Below, piece after piece: positions 36,571 through 48,241 of a DNA stretch of 64,000 nt (position 1 is its first letter; every line of letters begins with the position of its first letter). A program made the translations under genes and the position numbers. Below the pieces are notes generated by a model. That model worked only from the letters and a program-made list of their open reading frames with translations. It was not told where the DNA came from and did not search any database. Origin of the DNA: Pseudoscleropodium purum (taxonomy: Eukaryota > Streptophyta > Bryopsida > Hypnales > Brachytheciaceae); NCBI GenBank assembly GCA_963969395.1, contig OZ017795.1:3844001-3908000 (forward strand). Reading direction: 5' to 3'.

Positions 36571-37855
36571 TCAAGCAATTCATGCGGTCTGGCCCCGGCT
36601 TCGTCGCTGCCCGGACGAAGGCTTGACGGTGGGCTTGACGGTGCTCCGCTCATTCCCGACCTCTGGCATTCGGGAATCAAGAGTAATTCCGCTGACATCT
36701 ACCATTATTGATGGTGTCGCCCATTCTGAGTGAAGACGTCTTGCAGCTCGGTTTTCCTGTCAATGTCGAAGAAATTTTGTGCGCTTCAAATGCGAAGGAA
36801 CCGAGTTCTCAGACTGTGAGGTCCGCTTCAGTAGTGGAACGAGAGTGAAGCCGCGTTTCGCCATGGATTGTGAAGATGCAAGTACGAGCCCCCACTTCTA
36901 ACCGGCACGCACCTTCTCCCAGGTTAGAGACATCAGCCCTCGCCGTGGATTTCATTGACTGTCTTTGCAACTTTTCAACCCGACCTCATTAGCGACACAG
37001 CCCAATCCTGCAGCTGGTGGTTTTTTGCATAAGTGACGTACCTGGAGCGATTTAGGGCTTGAAGTTTTAGGGTTTTAAGCAATGTCCCTGAGATTACTAC
37101 GCTAGGGTATTGCCAGTTGTCTTAGGATTTAATTCGAACTAGGCAGCCTGATGACTTCAAATCGGTAGTTTAAAAAGCGTTCCTGGAATTCAGTCGACCG
37201 TTTTCATCGTATCATGTTTTCGTGAAGCAACAAATCCTGGCATCCTTGCATTCCTCAGTGACCGCATGACTCCTCTGGGTCATTCGATTTTTTGTACCTG
37301 GTCATTTTGGCGCTTGGATTTTGTAATCGAAAAAATCGATTGCTTGCGTGCTTGACATCCAATTCTGTAATATGTCCTTATGTGACATTCCGGAGTTTTT
37401 GCCTCCTGAACTAGAAAATAACATAAGCTACCAGAAGATGTGCACATAAAACTGTCTGGACAGTTCCAAATACAATGTACTTAGAAATTGCCATCCTGCG
37501 ACTTGATAAAACATTTCATACCTTCGAGAGCTCTGAAAACGAGAACGACGACTTTCAAATTAACTGCACATATCGTCTCACACGTGGCGGTCTGGGCGTG
37601 AATTTTGGGGAAGACGGCTCAGGCGTTGCCCTTTAGGGCGGTGGGTTTGGCCCATAAGAATTGGGGAGTCCTAGCCTCGGCCCTTACTGCAGTCCAAAAA
37701 AGCACAGCAGCCTAGGTGCCCTTCTGTCCAAGCGCGTTGCTACATCTCTCGCTTCGCCACCGGCTGAACCATAACGCTAACGAATATTGCAACTCTGACT
37801 CTGTCGTGTGCTGTGGCCCCTGTAGCAGGTTCTATATCGGCTTCACTAAGGAACG
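36571..37855. promoter_or_regulatory. Upstream region of the UPF0548 gene
   Basis: GC is higher than in the surrounding deserts, and the region presumably holds the promoter and leader. No protein-coding exon was recognised here. Confidence 0.35.
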
Positions 37856-39017
37856 ATGGTGTTCTTATCATGGCATCGGCCATCACCGAAAGATCAGGCT
37901 GCATTCCTCGCTCGTTGCAAGTAACAATATCTCACCTGCCTCGGTGATCGTATAATTCGTCTGTTTTTATTTCTTGCGTTTCGTGTTCCGAGCTTCACGT
38001 ATCATTCCAATTAGGGGTTTCGGTTGAATCTCAAGGGAGGTTTCGTCCAATTTTTCAGTTGCTGGACAAGCATAAGCTACACAGTTGCTAAAGCGGTGTT
38101 GTCGTGACAGAGATGATGAATTTAACTATGACGTCAAATTTAAGGGAGCGACCCGAGAATCTCCAAAGTCCGGACATCGTGCCGAGGAACTCAAGCGAGA
38201 GGGTTTTGCCATTAACCACGCCAGCGCGAAGCTTGGATATGGGGAAGGCGCTTTCTTACAAGGGAAGAAAGTCCTGCAGAACTGGGGGTAGGGTTACATT
38301 ACCAATTTCTACTTATCATGCTCTTCTTTGCTCTAGTGTATGTTCGAAAGCAATTCTGCGCAACTTTCAAATCTGGCGCCTCTTAATATATCTCTTCGCA
38401 ACTCGATGATATCTCTCTTCGCAACCCACGAATCATGTAGGCACTTCCAGCTACCCTGGGCTTCCGTAGACGCACGCACTCCCGTAACAGAAGGAACCAA
38501 GTTTTGCGTATGTGCGCATGAAGTAGTGGCATGGATTACGAACCCGCTTCAAATCCTGTACGTGGATTCCAAGACGCCTGACCAGAAACACCGTCAGCAA
38601 GCGGCCTTCGCCTATGGAAGTGGGACGCTCCACGGTCACCTGCTGGTAATTTAAATTCTTACATCTCCTCGTTACAATGAGGTTTGCAAGGAGATAATAG
38701 GGTACGTCAGAACTGGGTTTTGAACCTTCACAATTCAAACTTCAGTCCTGACGCCCCCTAATGTGCCATAGTTATGTCTGACTTCGACGATGTTGTGCCA
38801 GGCAGGGGAGGAGAAGTTTATGGTGGAATGGAGGGACGATGACTCTGTCTGGTACGAGGTTTTATCGTTTTCCAAACCTGCAAATTTCTTGTCATTTGTT
38901 GGATACCCCGTTGTTCGCTTCCAACAAAAGATGTTCGCCAAGCAATCCATGGCCGCAATGCAGCGCGCAGTGTCAGTCGCACTGAGCGAGAGTGAATCTC
39001 CTGTGAGTCCAGCTTGA
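37856..39017 (+). CDS. UPF0548 / DUF1990 family protein, four exons, 220 aa
   Basis: A plant and bacterial family of unknown biochemical role. Exons are 37856-37920, 38111-38287, 38441-38645 and 38802-39017, with GT-AG introns joining in frame (663 bases). The N-terminus MVFLSWHRPSPKDQ matches the family start; later landmarks are FNYDVKFKGATRESP, GFAINHASAKLG, VTEGTKFCVC, AFAYGSGTLHGHL, AGEEKF, VWYEVLSFSKPANFLSF and GYPVVRFQQKMFAKQS. Length is slightly above the usual 200-210 because of a C-terminal Ser/Glu-rich tail. The first acceptor (GTGACAG before 38111) was preferred over an upstream CAG because it keeps the frame and gives KDDEFNYD. Exon 1 is supported by family similarity rather than ORF length. 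No function should be claimed beyond the family name. Confidence 0.9.
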
Positions 39018-40520
39018 TCGATCTTCAGAAAGCTCATTCTAGGGCCACACACAGGCTTTGGAGACGAACGGACAACCAGTCTTAAGGTGAACCTGATTTC
39101 GGGACTTGGCTCAACAGACATTATTGCTTCACCATTGTTTATAAGGTTTTAGTTTGTCTCTGGCGTGATTTTCTTGTTCGGAATTGTTGGGTTGATTGCT
39201 GCTTCAAAGGTTGACGTGACTGGCGTTTGAAAAACTGACTGCTAGTTTGAAAGTCTCAAGGTATCATTCAGAATTTTATCAGTTTTATGTGCGTGCGGAT
39301 AAGATCTAGACAGGTGTTGTTTCTCACCGTACAGATATGGTCTGCCATTCAGTTTTCCAGACTTTTCCAGACCCTGCATTCAGACATTCCTTGCTCCAGT
39401 TGTTTAGAGCTTGGTCTGTATTGCAGTCGCAGCGATTAATTGCAACTAGAATGTCACCTATTTATTAATCCATCTAGCCATCTCTTTCTTTGTTGTGCTT
39501 GTGGGTTGCAGAATAAGGTACACAGTCTGCTCTAAAAGCGACACTTTAATGACTGTCCCGCTATTTTCACGGGCTTTCATGGATGGGAAGATTTTTAGCT
39601 CAATTTTCAGACAGAGAAATAGATATGGCATGTAACACAAGTGATTTGATATGTTTTGAAGCATTATTGAGTTGTTTATTAATTTTCAAAGATTTCTATC
39701 ATTCGTGACCATAGGTCTCCCAATATCCATTTCCTTGCAACTTGTAAAGAGATATGGGGAAATCAAGGAGAATTATTGGCTTTTGTAGGAGATCACACTT
39801 TATCTTTGATTCACTCAATGGCTAAAGAGATTGATTTAAGGACCACTTTATATCCATTCCAAAGTTCACTATAGGGTTGATTTGAAGAAGATTGTTGTTT
39901 TTAGAGCAAACTACTTCAATATGTGAATAAATTAAATTCTTGGCACCAAGTCTTCAAAGGTGTACTAGAAAATATCACAACCATTAAGGAATTATACAAT
40001 TATTTTTGTGTTTTGAATGATTGTATTACCTCTTTACCTCTTGTAATTATACCTTGATGAGAAAGAAGATATATTATGAATTGTTATAACTTTGATTTTG
40101 TTTCACATTTTTCAAACATGACCAAATTGACCAATATTGAACTTATTAGTAAAGAATGTTCTCAATAATTCTTGAATAAATACTTGAATCATAGATGTAG
40201 ATACCATACAATTGAAAGTCTTTTGTGGATTATTGAGCTTGAATTGTTTTAGACCTCCTACCTTAGCCCTTTATCTATGTATTAGTAAATTCATCTCTTG
40301 AGAAGAAATTTCCCCATCCATATTGCAATGAAGAGCTCTTAGTCCTTTGAAATATCTCAAATTGTTAGGGACACAATAGATATATTGAAACTTTTAAGTA
40401 TACTTGAATCCTCTTAATGTGATTGATTGGAAGATTATAATGAAAGTCACTTAGTCTGATTGAAAGACAAGGATATTCTAGTCAATTTGGACACAGGTCT
40501 TCAAATTGCATAAAAGCTTA
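39018..40520. other. Intergenic DNA, no gene recognised
   Basis: Contains the 3' flank of the UPF0548 gene and AT-rich DNA with no recognisable coding or repeat structure. Confidence 0.45.
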
Positions 40521-41384
40521 TTAACCCCTAAAGTTTTTTGACTATGTTATTGCCCAAAACGTTCCAAAACTGTCATTTCTTGTGCAAGTTTCAAATTTTT
40601 GAAAAGAAATATTTTTGGACACATGTAACCATAGGATCTTTTAGTACACTAGTTTTAAAGTATGTGAAAAAAATTTCAGAAATTTCCACTATGTAGATTG
40701 TAAGATATTAGCATTTGAAGTGACAAAAATAAAAAAATTGGGCAGTTGCACTCCAAAAGGTCACATTTGTATGAAAAAATGTTCAAAATGGTGGTGCTTC
40801 TTTGGATTCATTCTTCATGGCATGCTTGCTATATGCTTGAAAAATTTTAGATCATTTGAAATTGTACAACATATAGGAAAAAAATAGTAAGTAGGAAGAT
40901 GTAGAAAATGATTCAAAATACTAAATTGTTGACAATTTACTAATGGAATTGGAAAATGCCAATCCCAATGGTTGTAATGTTTTAATAAATAATCTTCACA
41001 TTATTATTATTTTTTTTTCAAAGATATTGAAAATTGAGTTCAATAAAAGACTTCAAAGTTTATTTTAGAGTAGAGAATCCATACTACCTATAAACTAAAA
41101 CACCTCATAACTTTTGACTCATTGATCAAAATGAAATGATTCAAAGTTTTCTATGTATATAGAAATTTAAAAAACCAATTTCAAATTTGTGATTTTGAAA
41201 AAAATGATTTTTTCAAATCTACCTAGATTGCCCGAGTTGAGAAACAAACTACATATTAGGCCATAACTTTTGACTCATATTTAGAAATGTCCTAAAATTT
41301 AGTGCACATGAAAGATATTCTTTGCCACACCTTCTAGAAATTTCTATGTTGCTAAAAAATGCAGCTTGGTCCTTTAGGGGTTAA
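40521..41384. mobile_element. TTAA-flanked element E5 (856 bp)
   Basis: TTAA at 40521-40524 and 41381-41384. The ends are CCCCTAAAGTTTTTTGACT (left) and, reverse-complemented, CCCCTAAAGGACCAAGCTG (right). Its left end matches the right end of the element at 55866-58925, and its right end matches that element's left end, so they are homologous and inverted relative to each other. It also shares internal order with E2. Non-coding. Confidence 0.8.
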
Positions 41385-41980
41385 GTAGAATTTCTATGTT
41401 AGTATGAAGAGCATGTATGAATTTCTAAGCTACTAACAAAAGTAGAATTTCCTACAAACTATGTACAAAAGTGACAATTAATTGCTAACAGAAGTAGAAT
41501 TTCCAAGTGACTATACAAGGCATGTACGAATTTTTGAATTACTAGTGACAATTAATTGCTAACGAAAAGAGAATTTCTAGGTGAGTATACAAAGCATGTA
41601 CAAATTTCTAAGCTACTAACAAAAGTAGAATTTCATGCAAAGCATATATGGATTTCTATGCTACTAATGACAATTAATTAAAACTCATATTACCATTGAA
41701 CACTTAATGGATGGATTTCAACATCAAAGTACATAGTCAACCAAAAATAATCCAAATTTTAGATGAATACATGTATTCTATGTTTCTACAATAATTGTAA
41801 GTGTTATTCAATGGGATTTCCAAGCTACTAATGACAATTAATTAAAACTCATGTTACCATAGAATACTTAATGGATGGATCTCAACACCAAAATATGTAG
41901 TCAATCAAAAATAATCCAAATTTTAAATGAATACATGTATTCTATGTTTCTACAATAACTGTAGGTGTCATTCAATGGAA
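41385..41980. repeat. Tandem repeats: AAAGTAGAATTTC units and a 163-bp duplication
   Basis: 41385-41650 holds irregular copies of AGTAGAATTTC...GCATGTACGAATTT-like units. 41651-41813 and 41814-41976 are two 163-bp direct repeats sharing CTACTAATGACAATTAATTA, ATACATGTATTCTATGTTTC and TCATTCAATGG-like endings. The sequence lies between E5 and the RING gene. There is no coding signal. Confidence 0.8.
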
Positions 41981-42339
41981 ACTTTGTTATTTAGTAAGCT
42001 ATAGCATTACCAAATAAAGGTGGAATGCTCTAATTTTATACATCCAAAATAATCACATTTGGACAATCTAACAATTGATAAAAATGATGGTTGTCTTCAA
42101 CTTTACATACTTTACATGCTGAACAATATGGTTGTAACTAAAGACTGCTGTAGAGGAGCATATTACTGGCACTCCTCTTCAAACTAAGAGAAAAAAGTTA
42201 CTCCAAACAATGAAACTTTTTTTAGTGGTGTTTTTAAAAAATTGTTTTGCCTCGATAGGATCCGATTATGAACTTGATTGCGTGTATGCTTCAAAAGCGA
42301 ATGAAGGCAGTCCACCGAGCTTTAGCTCCGATCGACGAC
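41981..42339. other. 3' flank of RING gene A
   Basis: On the minus strand, AATCGGATCCTATCGAGGC near 42256 resembles AATCGGAGCCTTGCAGGC near 55733, downstream of the paralogue at 55.0 kb. The duplication therefore extended past the stop codon. Confidence 0.45.
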
Positions 42340-43056
42340 CTAATTATTCGTCTTGAAGAGCCTGCTCTCGACGGACTCAGGGGCAGCCTCATCATTCCCT
42401 GCAGCAATTGGCGTGGGTGCGATTCTTCTTCCGACTCGTCGCTGGCGTCTGGCGAAGGCGCTGGCCCCGTGCATGCTGGGGTTCTCCAGATTCACAATCC
42501 GGCGACTCATTCTGCGCCTGTCACGCTCGCTGTCTTCCAATTCCCGGAGCACGGCCAAGTTCATTTGCACCAAGTTCTGCACCACCTGCTCCAGCTCCCG
42601 AATACGCTGGCCTTGCAGGTCGCTCACATGGCGACTCAGAGTCAACTGGATGTTGTGGATGTGCTCGCTCTCCTCCTCCAAGTAGTCCTGCACCACGTCC
42701 ATGCGCGCAGGCGAGATCAGGCTGGAGCGAATTGTCGTCGGAGTGCGAGCCGCTGGTCCCCGATTTCCAACATTGGGGATCTCCAAATTAGCGGCCTCAG
42801 GAGTTAGCTCTGCAGGAGCCCCGATTCTGTTGATGGGAAAGCTCTGCGCCGTTTCTTCCAGGAAATCCGCTCTGCAAACTGGGCATGGCCACGCTTGCTC
42901 CCCTTGGAAGGCTTCATTCAAGCATGAGCGGCAGAAGAGGTGTCCGCAAGTCGTGGCGACCGGGTTGGTGGCCACCTGTATGCAGATGTCGCAGCAGTGC
43001 AGCCACATATCCATTTCGTCTGGATGTTCTATCAAAGTCCCCTGAGTTGCGTCCAT
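42340..43056 (-). CDS. RMA-like RING protein with coiled coil, 238 aa (copy A)
   Basis: Single-exon gene with ATG at 43056. The C3HC4 RING has ligands C22, C25, C37, H39, C42, C45, C58 and C61 (CDIC, CGHLFCRSC, CPVC), the spacing of the RMA1/RNF5 group. After a linker comes a helical Gln/Glu/Arg-rich segment (about 120-190: LEEESEHIHN, then RIRELEQVVQNLVQMN) likely to form a coiled coil, then a basic tail (ARRQRRVGRR). No membrane anchor is present, unlike typical RMA E3 ligases. It is about 80% identical, and equal in length, to the gene at 54980-55696, with which it also shares the sequence just before the ATG (GATCAAAACTGACGG type). It is head-to-head with the RING gene at 44211. E3 ligase activity is inferred from the RING. 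Confidence 0.85.
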   Translation of the reverse strand: MDATQGTLIEHPDEMDMWLHCCDICIQVATNPVATTCGHLFCRSCLNEAFQGEQAWPCPVCRADFLEETAQSFPINRIGAPAELTPEAANLEIPNVGNRGPAARTPTTIRSSLISPARMDVVQDYLEEESEHIHNIQLTLSRHVSDLQGQRIRELEQVVQNLVQMNLAVLRELEDSERDRRRMSRRIVNLENPSMHGASAFARRQRRVGRRIAPTPIAAGNDEAAPESVESRLFKTNN

Positions 43057-44210
43057 GCTGCAGTTTCGATGTCCGTCAGTTTTGATCTATTACTCGGAAT
43101 GGAAAACTGAACCGTTGGTCGGGTACTACTCAAGAGGTTAGGAATGTAAAATCGCGGAGAATTGCACTACATATACCTAATTCGACAGTGGATCACAGGA
43201 CAGGCACGACTCAATCATTATTCATTTGCATCAAACTGAAGGATTGATGTTACTCGATCAAAATATATATTTAATTTCTACCTGGCACGAATTCAATGAA
43301 ATCTAGCAGAAGTTTAGATGATCACGTGAATGAATTCTTGCCACGAAGTCCAGAATGTAATGAAACAAAAGGTCCAGATATTGTTTGAGATCGAAACTTA
43401 AGGTACAGGTATTCATACCACACATGCATTATCGGAAACCAACAGAACAGCCGGGAGGGAGTGACATCCGAGTAATTGGAACCTACCTTGTGTACTGCCA
43501 AGAGCAAGAGTGTGTAACTATCTTCTCAATGCTCCCTTTCCACCTTGTCTTTGCTCTCACACAAAGTGAAATTTGAACGGCACTATCCCAATTTCTCGCT
43601 CAGGACGGACATGAAACCGAGAATTTATGATATCAAAGCCAAGATCAGCCGGCTATTTAAAGACCTGAGGTGATCACACCTCGGTGGTCGAACTGGTATG
43701 ATCTGAGACTCGGACTCGGTTGTTGGTCCTAAATCGATCTGCCGAGATCTCCGATGGGTCTGACATAACCTCAATTTTGTCAAAATAACAAACATATCCC
43801 TGCGTACCAGTTTCACAAACGTAACTACCGAGGCGTGATATGAACTAATGTGCTGAACTACCTAGCAGACTGAATTCCTCGAGGCTACACCCGAACGTAA
43901 AACAGAATCCCACAACCGAGGTCATGCTCAGGCCTACTTAAGCACAAAGAGCCAAGGCCTTTAAGTCATTATCAAATTCATCCCCCAGATTCAATTCGAG
44001 ATTCGTTTTGAGCTTCAACTCTGAGTCACATACCGCAATTAAAGTTTCTGTTCGAGAAATCTGACTTCAGATACTTTTCATTCCAAATCCATTTGCATTA
44101 GTACCATATATAAGAGTGGTTACTTGCCATTTGCTATTTGATTGTGTATTGCGTCCCGAATTTGCACGTATCTAGTTAGTGAAATTGCACCAGTTGCAAA
44201 TTCTAAAACC
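43057..44210. promoter_or_regulatory. Divergent intergenic region between two RING genes
   Basis: 1.15 kb separates the start codons of the two oppositely transcribed genes. The first 50 bases match the sequence before the paralogue at 54980. A TATA element for the right-hand gene is at 44107. No other gene is evident. Confidence 0.5.
44107..44114 (+). promoter_or_regulatory. TATA box of the 44.2 kb RING gene
   Basis: TATATAAG lies 97-104 bases before ATG 44211, the first ATG downstream. This spacing suits a leader of about 70 bases. Confidence 0.65.
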
Positions 44211-44891
44211 ATGAGCACTGGTCCCGCCGGGCAAGAGGATCAAACGACGACGGTTATGGAGGGAAGTCCAGGGACTCCGTCCTCAACTGGCTCCGCCATT
44301 GTTGGTGGTGACAAGTCAGTTAAATCATATGCAAATGTGCTGGAGTGCTTCATCTGCATGGAGCCCCCAACCGACCCAGTGGCAACCTCGTGCGGTCACG
44401 TCTTCTGCTGGCCATGCATTTACCGGTGGCTCCAGAACCAGCCCAAGCCTTGCCCAGTTTGCAGATACCTCTTACGGAGAGACCTCAGCATCATTCCTCT
44501 TTACGGCGCTGGAGACCAAGCTCTCAAAGGGTCAGGTATGACCAGCAACAACCCTGATGAGATTACTATTCCAAATGCAGACAATGCCATCCCATCACGC
44601 CCTCGCAATCCACTATTAGTCGAGGCTACTGCAACCCCTGAGGATCCCAATCAATTGATGCTCATACCAAACTCGGTACTTACTGTACACGAGAGTTCGT
44701 TGCAAGAGCTATCCGATGCACTCCTTGAAGAGAGAAGCCGAGTGCGACATCTGACCACGGCACGAGCGGATTTAGAACTTGTTGCGTACGACTGGGAACA
44801 AAGGAATGCTACCTTGAGACGACAGGTTCAGGATATTGACAGGCAGATATTTGTGTTGCGAAACCGAAGGGTGCAGCGTGAGGGCGATTAG
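44211..44891 (+). CDS. RMA-like RING protein, 226 aa, possible C-terminal frameshift
   Basis: ATG 44211 is the first ATG after the TATA box; the open frame to 44142 lacks an ATG. The RING ligands are C46, C49, C61, H63, C66, C69, C81 and C84 (CFICMEPPTDP, CGHVFCWPC, CPVC), followed by DLSIIPLYGAG, the post-RING signature of RMA1/RNF5. Residues about 160-226 are a predicted coiled coil (LQELSDALLEERSRVRHL). The stop at 44889-44891 comes in the middle of helical sequence. Another frame, open to 45030, reads on as RKRDQWLVERENEMEAQIG and QQRLGRAHSL, again coiled-coil-like. This suggests a frameshift that shortened the protein by about 45 residues, or a missed intron. No transmembrane segment is present. 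Neighbour: RING gene A, divergent. Confidence 0.85.
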   Translation: MSTGPAGQEDQTTTVMEGSPGTPSSTGSAIVGGDKSVKSYANVLECFICMEPPTDPVATSCGHVFCWPCIYRWLQNQPKPCPVCRYLLRRDLSIIPLYGAGDQALKGSGMTSNNPDEITIPNADNAIPSRPRNPLLVEATATPEDPNQLMLIPNSVLTVHESSLQELSDALLEERSRVRHLTTARADLELVAYDWEQRNATLRRQVQDIDRQIFVLRNRRVQREGD

Positions 44892-45030
44892 GACAGGAAC
44901 ACGAGGTCGGAGCGAGAGGCGGAAGAGAGACCAGTGGCTTGTGGAGAGGGAAAACGAAATGGAGGCTCAAATTGGAAGGTTGCAACAGCGCTTGGGTCGA
45001 GCACATTCACTGCTGGCCTCGGGGGTCTAG

Positions 45031-45458
45031 TGTTCCGAACTTGTCAAGGGATTGTTGACCGAATTTTCATTTTTTAATTATTTTTTTAATCTTCCAAATA
45101 TGTATTGTAATTATCGCAATTGTCAAAGTATCTACTTTTTGTAATTTTTTACAATGTTTAGTGCTGGAACATTCTTCGAATTCAATTACAAATCGCAGAT
45201 GAAATCTGTAACCGTAAGAGATTATGGAAGCTACTTTAAAGTGTTAAAGCCATATCATATCAAGTGTCAAACTTCTCCATGCATACAAAGATCGTCATAT
45301 CCTGAAAAATTACTAATCAGATTTCAAGGAGTTCACACTCTTTTTCTGATGATTAAAAGTCTGAGATACAAAATTGCACTGGTTTTTAGTTTTAACAGAT
45401 TTATTTTTGCTCTTGAATGTCTCAACTTGGAATTTTGGATGCACTAGATTATGCCATC
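45031..45458. other. 3' flank of the 44.2 kb RING gene
   Basis: No gene was recognised. The open frame 45154-45447 resembles nothing known. Confidence 0.4.
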
Positions 45459-45601
45459 TTAACCCTTGAAGGACACCCATGACTAGGGTAGTCATCAAAA
45501 TGCTTTGATTATTGAACCAATGGGTGCATTCTTTGTTTCTACAATGACCAATCAAATCATCCATTGGACATATTTTAGCTTTATCATCATTTAAGGGTTA
45601 A
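45459..45601. mobile_element. Short TTAA-flanked element E6 (135 bp)
   Basis: TTAA at 45459-45462 and 45598-45601. The left end is CCCTTGAAGGACACC, like the E2/E3 ends; the right end, reverse-complemented, is CCCTTAAATGATG. The weak right terminus lowers confidence. Confidence 0.5.
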
Positions 45602-45760
45602 TCAATAAGTTTGATAGTGAAGCCCAATACCCCAAAATGAAACAAAACTACAAATGTTCCTTTGTCATTAATTCCAATTGCATTTGATACCTTAATTTTT
45701 TGGAGATTGGTTCATCCCTAACTCTATACTTTTTTGTCTTCTATTTTGTAAAGTATTCCT

Positions 45761-45846
45761 TCAATGCACTAAAGATCACATCTATTGAACTATGGGGGCA
45801 TTAGGTGCTTCTTGTCATTCAAATCCTTAGTGCATTGAGGGAATAC
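45761..45846. repeat. Inverted repeat, about 20-bp arms
   Basis: TATTCCTTCAATGCACTAA (left) is mirrored by TTAGTGCATTGAGGGAATA (right) around a loop of about 45 bases. Confidence 0.6.
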
Positions 45847-46173
45847 ATGATTTTTGCACAATGAGTCAATGAAATGCTTCTTATTGGACAATGAGACATT
45901 AATTGCCTCATGTCATTAATTCAAGTCCTTGGTACATTTGAGAAATTTACAACCCTTCAAAGGGTTGCTCCAAAGTGACCAAATCAATCTATTAATTGCT
46001 TGAGAATTAGTAGAGGCATATAGCCATAGTGCATGGTCATAGTGTATGAACTTTGTGAAAGATGTCAAGACTCAAGGTAAAGATGGTGTAGTAGAAACCT
46101 AAAGATGTTATGACTCAAGGTAATGAAAGTGTAGTAGAAACCTATTTAATAATCAGCCGCTTGAGTTTCATTG

Positions 46174-46244
46174 AATTTGCTTAATTTTCCAATTAATCAC
46201 TTTTTATGTATTACAAGGTGATTAATTGGAAAATTAAGCAAATT
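46174..46244. repeat. Perfect 27-bp inverted repeat with 17-base loop
   Basis: 46174-46200 (AATTTGCTTAATTTTCC...AATCAC) and 46218-46244 are exact reverse complements. Outward, TTTCATTG is imperfectly matched by GATGAAA, extending the stem. It may be a small fold-back element. Confidence 0.8.
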
Positions 46245-46409
46245 TGATGAAATTAAGCAAAACGAAGTGGATTTTGAAGTTAGTTGCTTAAAAAATTAAA
46301 GGACTCTAAAGTTTTTTAGGTATCTTCAAATGCCACTTAGATTATCGTATTTGAGATGAGGAAAGGAGCTATTTATACAAGTGAGATAAGAGCAAGTAAA
46401 ACAATGCAT

Positions 46410-46900
46410 GTAGGATATATAATTTAGGATTAATAAAAGCACCATTGCTCATAGTCAATTTGAAAGTAGAAATTGATTTCAAAGTTGAATTTCAAAACCC
46501 ATTTAAGCATAGTTGAATAATTTTTTTCAAAAAATCTTGAACAAAATAAAATTAGAAAATCAAGCTAAATTTCATCTCCAAGAATCCGTTTGAGGTTTGG
46601 AGCCTCCAATAAAAAGTAATGGACAATATTTGGAGAGGGTGTTAGAAAATGTCAAAGAAAATTCCCCTTTCAACCTTTTTCATAATTTTGTTCATGAATT
46701 TTTATTGGAGACTCTAAACCTCAAATTGATTTTTTTAGATGAAAACTAGCTTGATTATACAACTTTGTCTAGTTCAAAACTTTAAAAAAAAATCATTCTA
46801 CTATGCCTAAATGGGGTCTAAAATTTGACTTTAATTCGACTTTGAACACAATTCCTATATTTGACAATGAATGATCTATCTTCTAAATATCCCATATTCT
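46410..46900. mobile_element. Fold-back/MITE-like element, copy 2
   Basis: The inner inverted ends are CCCATTTAAGCATAGTTGAAT (46498 on, one base past the common 20) and ATTCTACTATGCCTAAATGGG at about 46795-46815. It is related to 12909-13396, including the middle and, in inverted order, the outer arms (TATCCCATA). Non-coding. Confidence 0.6.
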
Positions 46901-48145
46901 TTGAAGATTCATCATGGACAATTGATTTTTCTATAAAAACAAACTCTTTACTCTATCATTTCACCAACTATCAATGAATTAAGATGATCACAATGTCATT
47001 AAAAAAACTCTTGAATTTTGAAGCACCGATAGTCATTTGACATTGCAACTTCATGTGAGTGACTATAGGGGAAAAACAAATCATTAAGTAAAGTTAAATG
47101 TAATCCTGGGGTCCTTTTAGTTGCTTAGGACTCAGGAGTGACCTTCCTGAGGCATTGATAATTTCTCTAATGACAAAGAACTCTAGTTACAACTTAAGGA
47201 AGCAAATCTTAAATTCCATGTCGTACCAATGAAGCAAGTATCAAAAAAGAGGGCAAATTAGTTTATCGGGACACAAACCAATTTGTATGGAGCTATGTGA
47301 AGTTCCTAGTTGAAATTTTTGTTTTGGCATTTTTTGTTTTATTTTTTTGTTTTTTCCTAGCATTTGGTTATTGCCCTAGTGGGTGAGTTAGCGTATCATT
47401 TTAGCAATTTTGAGTGACTTATGGTTGCGGTTTGCCAAGTTGAATTCAGGGATAGTGCTACTGATTTGAGAGCCAGGGGTTATTCAAGTTGGGATTTATA
47501 TGGCAATCTGAGACTGCGGTTGTAGTGGTATTTATTCTTTTTGAATGAATTGCCAATTTGGTTATATGCAAGTATGATAAAATCACCCATTCCCAATCAA
47601 GGAGCCATATTCAACTTGTAAGGTGTGACTATTTTCAACCAAGGTCAAAATAAATTTTTAACCAAAGCTTAGAATGTGTTTTTTCTCCTTTTCAAAGTTT
47701 GGATGAATCAAGCCATAACACATGTCCCAAAGTAGAGAGTAGGGAAGTGGTTCTTGAATCATCAGAATTGGGAAGATTCTACATATCAAATATGGATTTG
47801 GACTGGCTGCTAGCTTCTAAAATTCATAGTAATTTCAATTCAAAAAATAAAATTATAAAAATATTGCAACCCCCGTAATTTCTATCTTCCGACGTGGTAG
47901 AAAATTATATTGCCTTACATACTACTTTAAAACACATGTAGAATTGTTAAAGTGGTCGACTAAGGGTGGTTCTACTATAACTATCAACTTGAGTCCTATT
48001 AGGTATAGAGGATGTTCATTTTTCTAATGTTACAATTTTTCAAGTAATTATTTTATTATTATATCCAAAAAAATCTTTAGCATTTATTTTCAAATTGACT
48101 TATCACTATCAAAAAAATTTAGCCTAAGTTATATAATTTTTTAAC

Positions 48146-48148
<3 letters not shown>
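46901..48148. other. AT-rich intergenic DNA
   Basis: No gene or repeat recognised. Confidence 0.45.

Positions 48149-48241
<93 letters not shown>
48149..48241. repeat. (AT)n microsatellite, about 93 bp
   Basis: Nearly uninterrupted AT dinucleotides with a single TACAT break near the right end. It can form a cruciform and is likely length-variable and prone to assembly error. Confidence 0.95.

Noticed and set aside
38735..39121. Minus-strand 128-codon frame in the UPF0548 gene
   Set aside because: Antisense shadow of exon 4, which matches a conserved family on the plus strand.
48149..48241. Centromere or origin signal in the (AT)n tract
   Set aside because: A simple dinucleotide run alone is not evidence for either function in plants.
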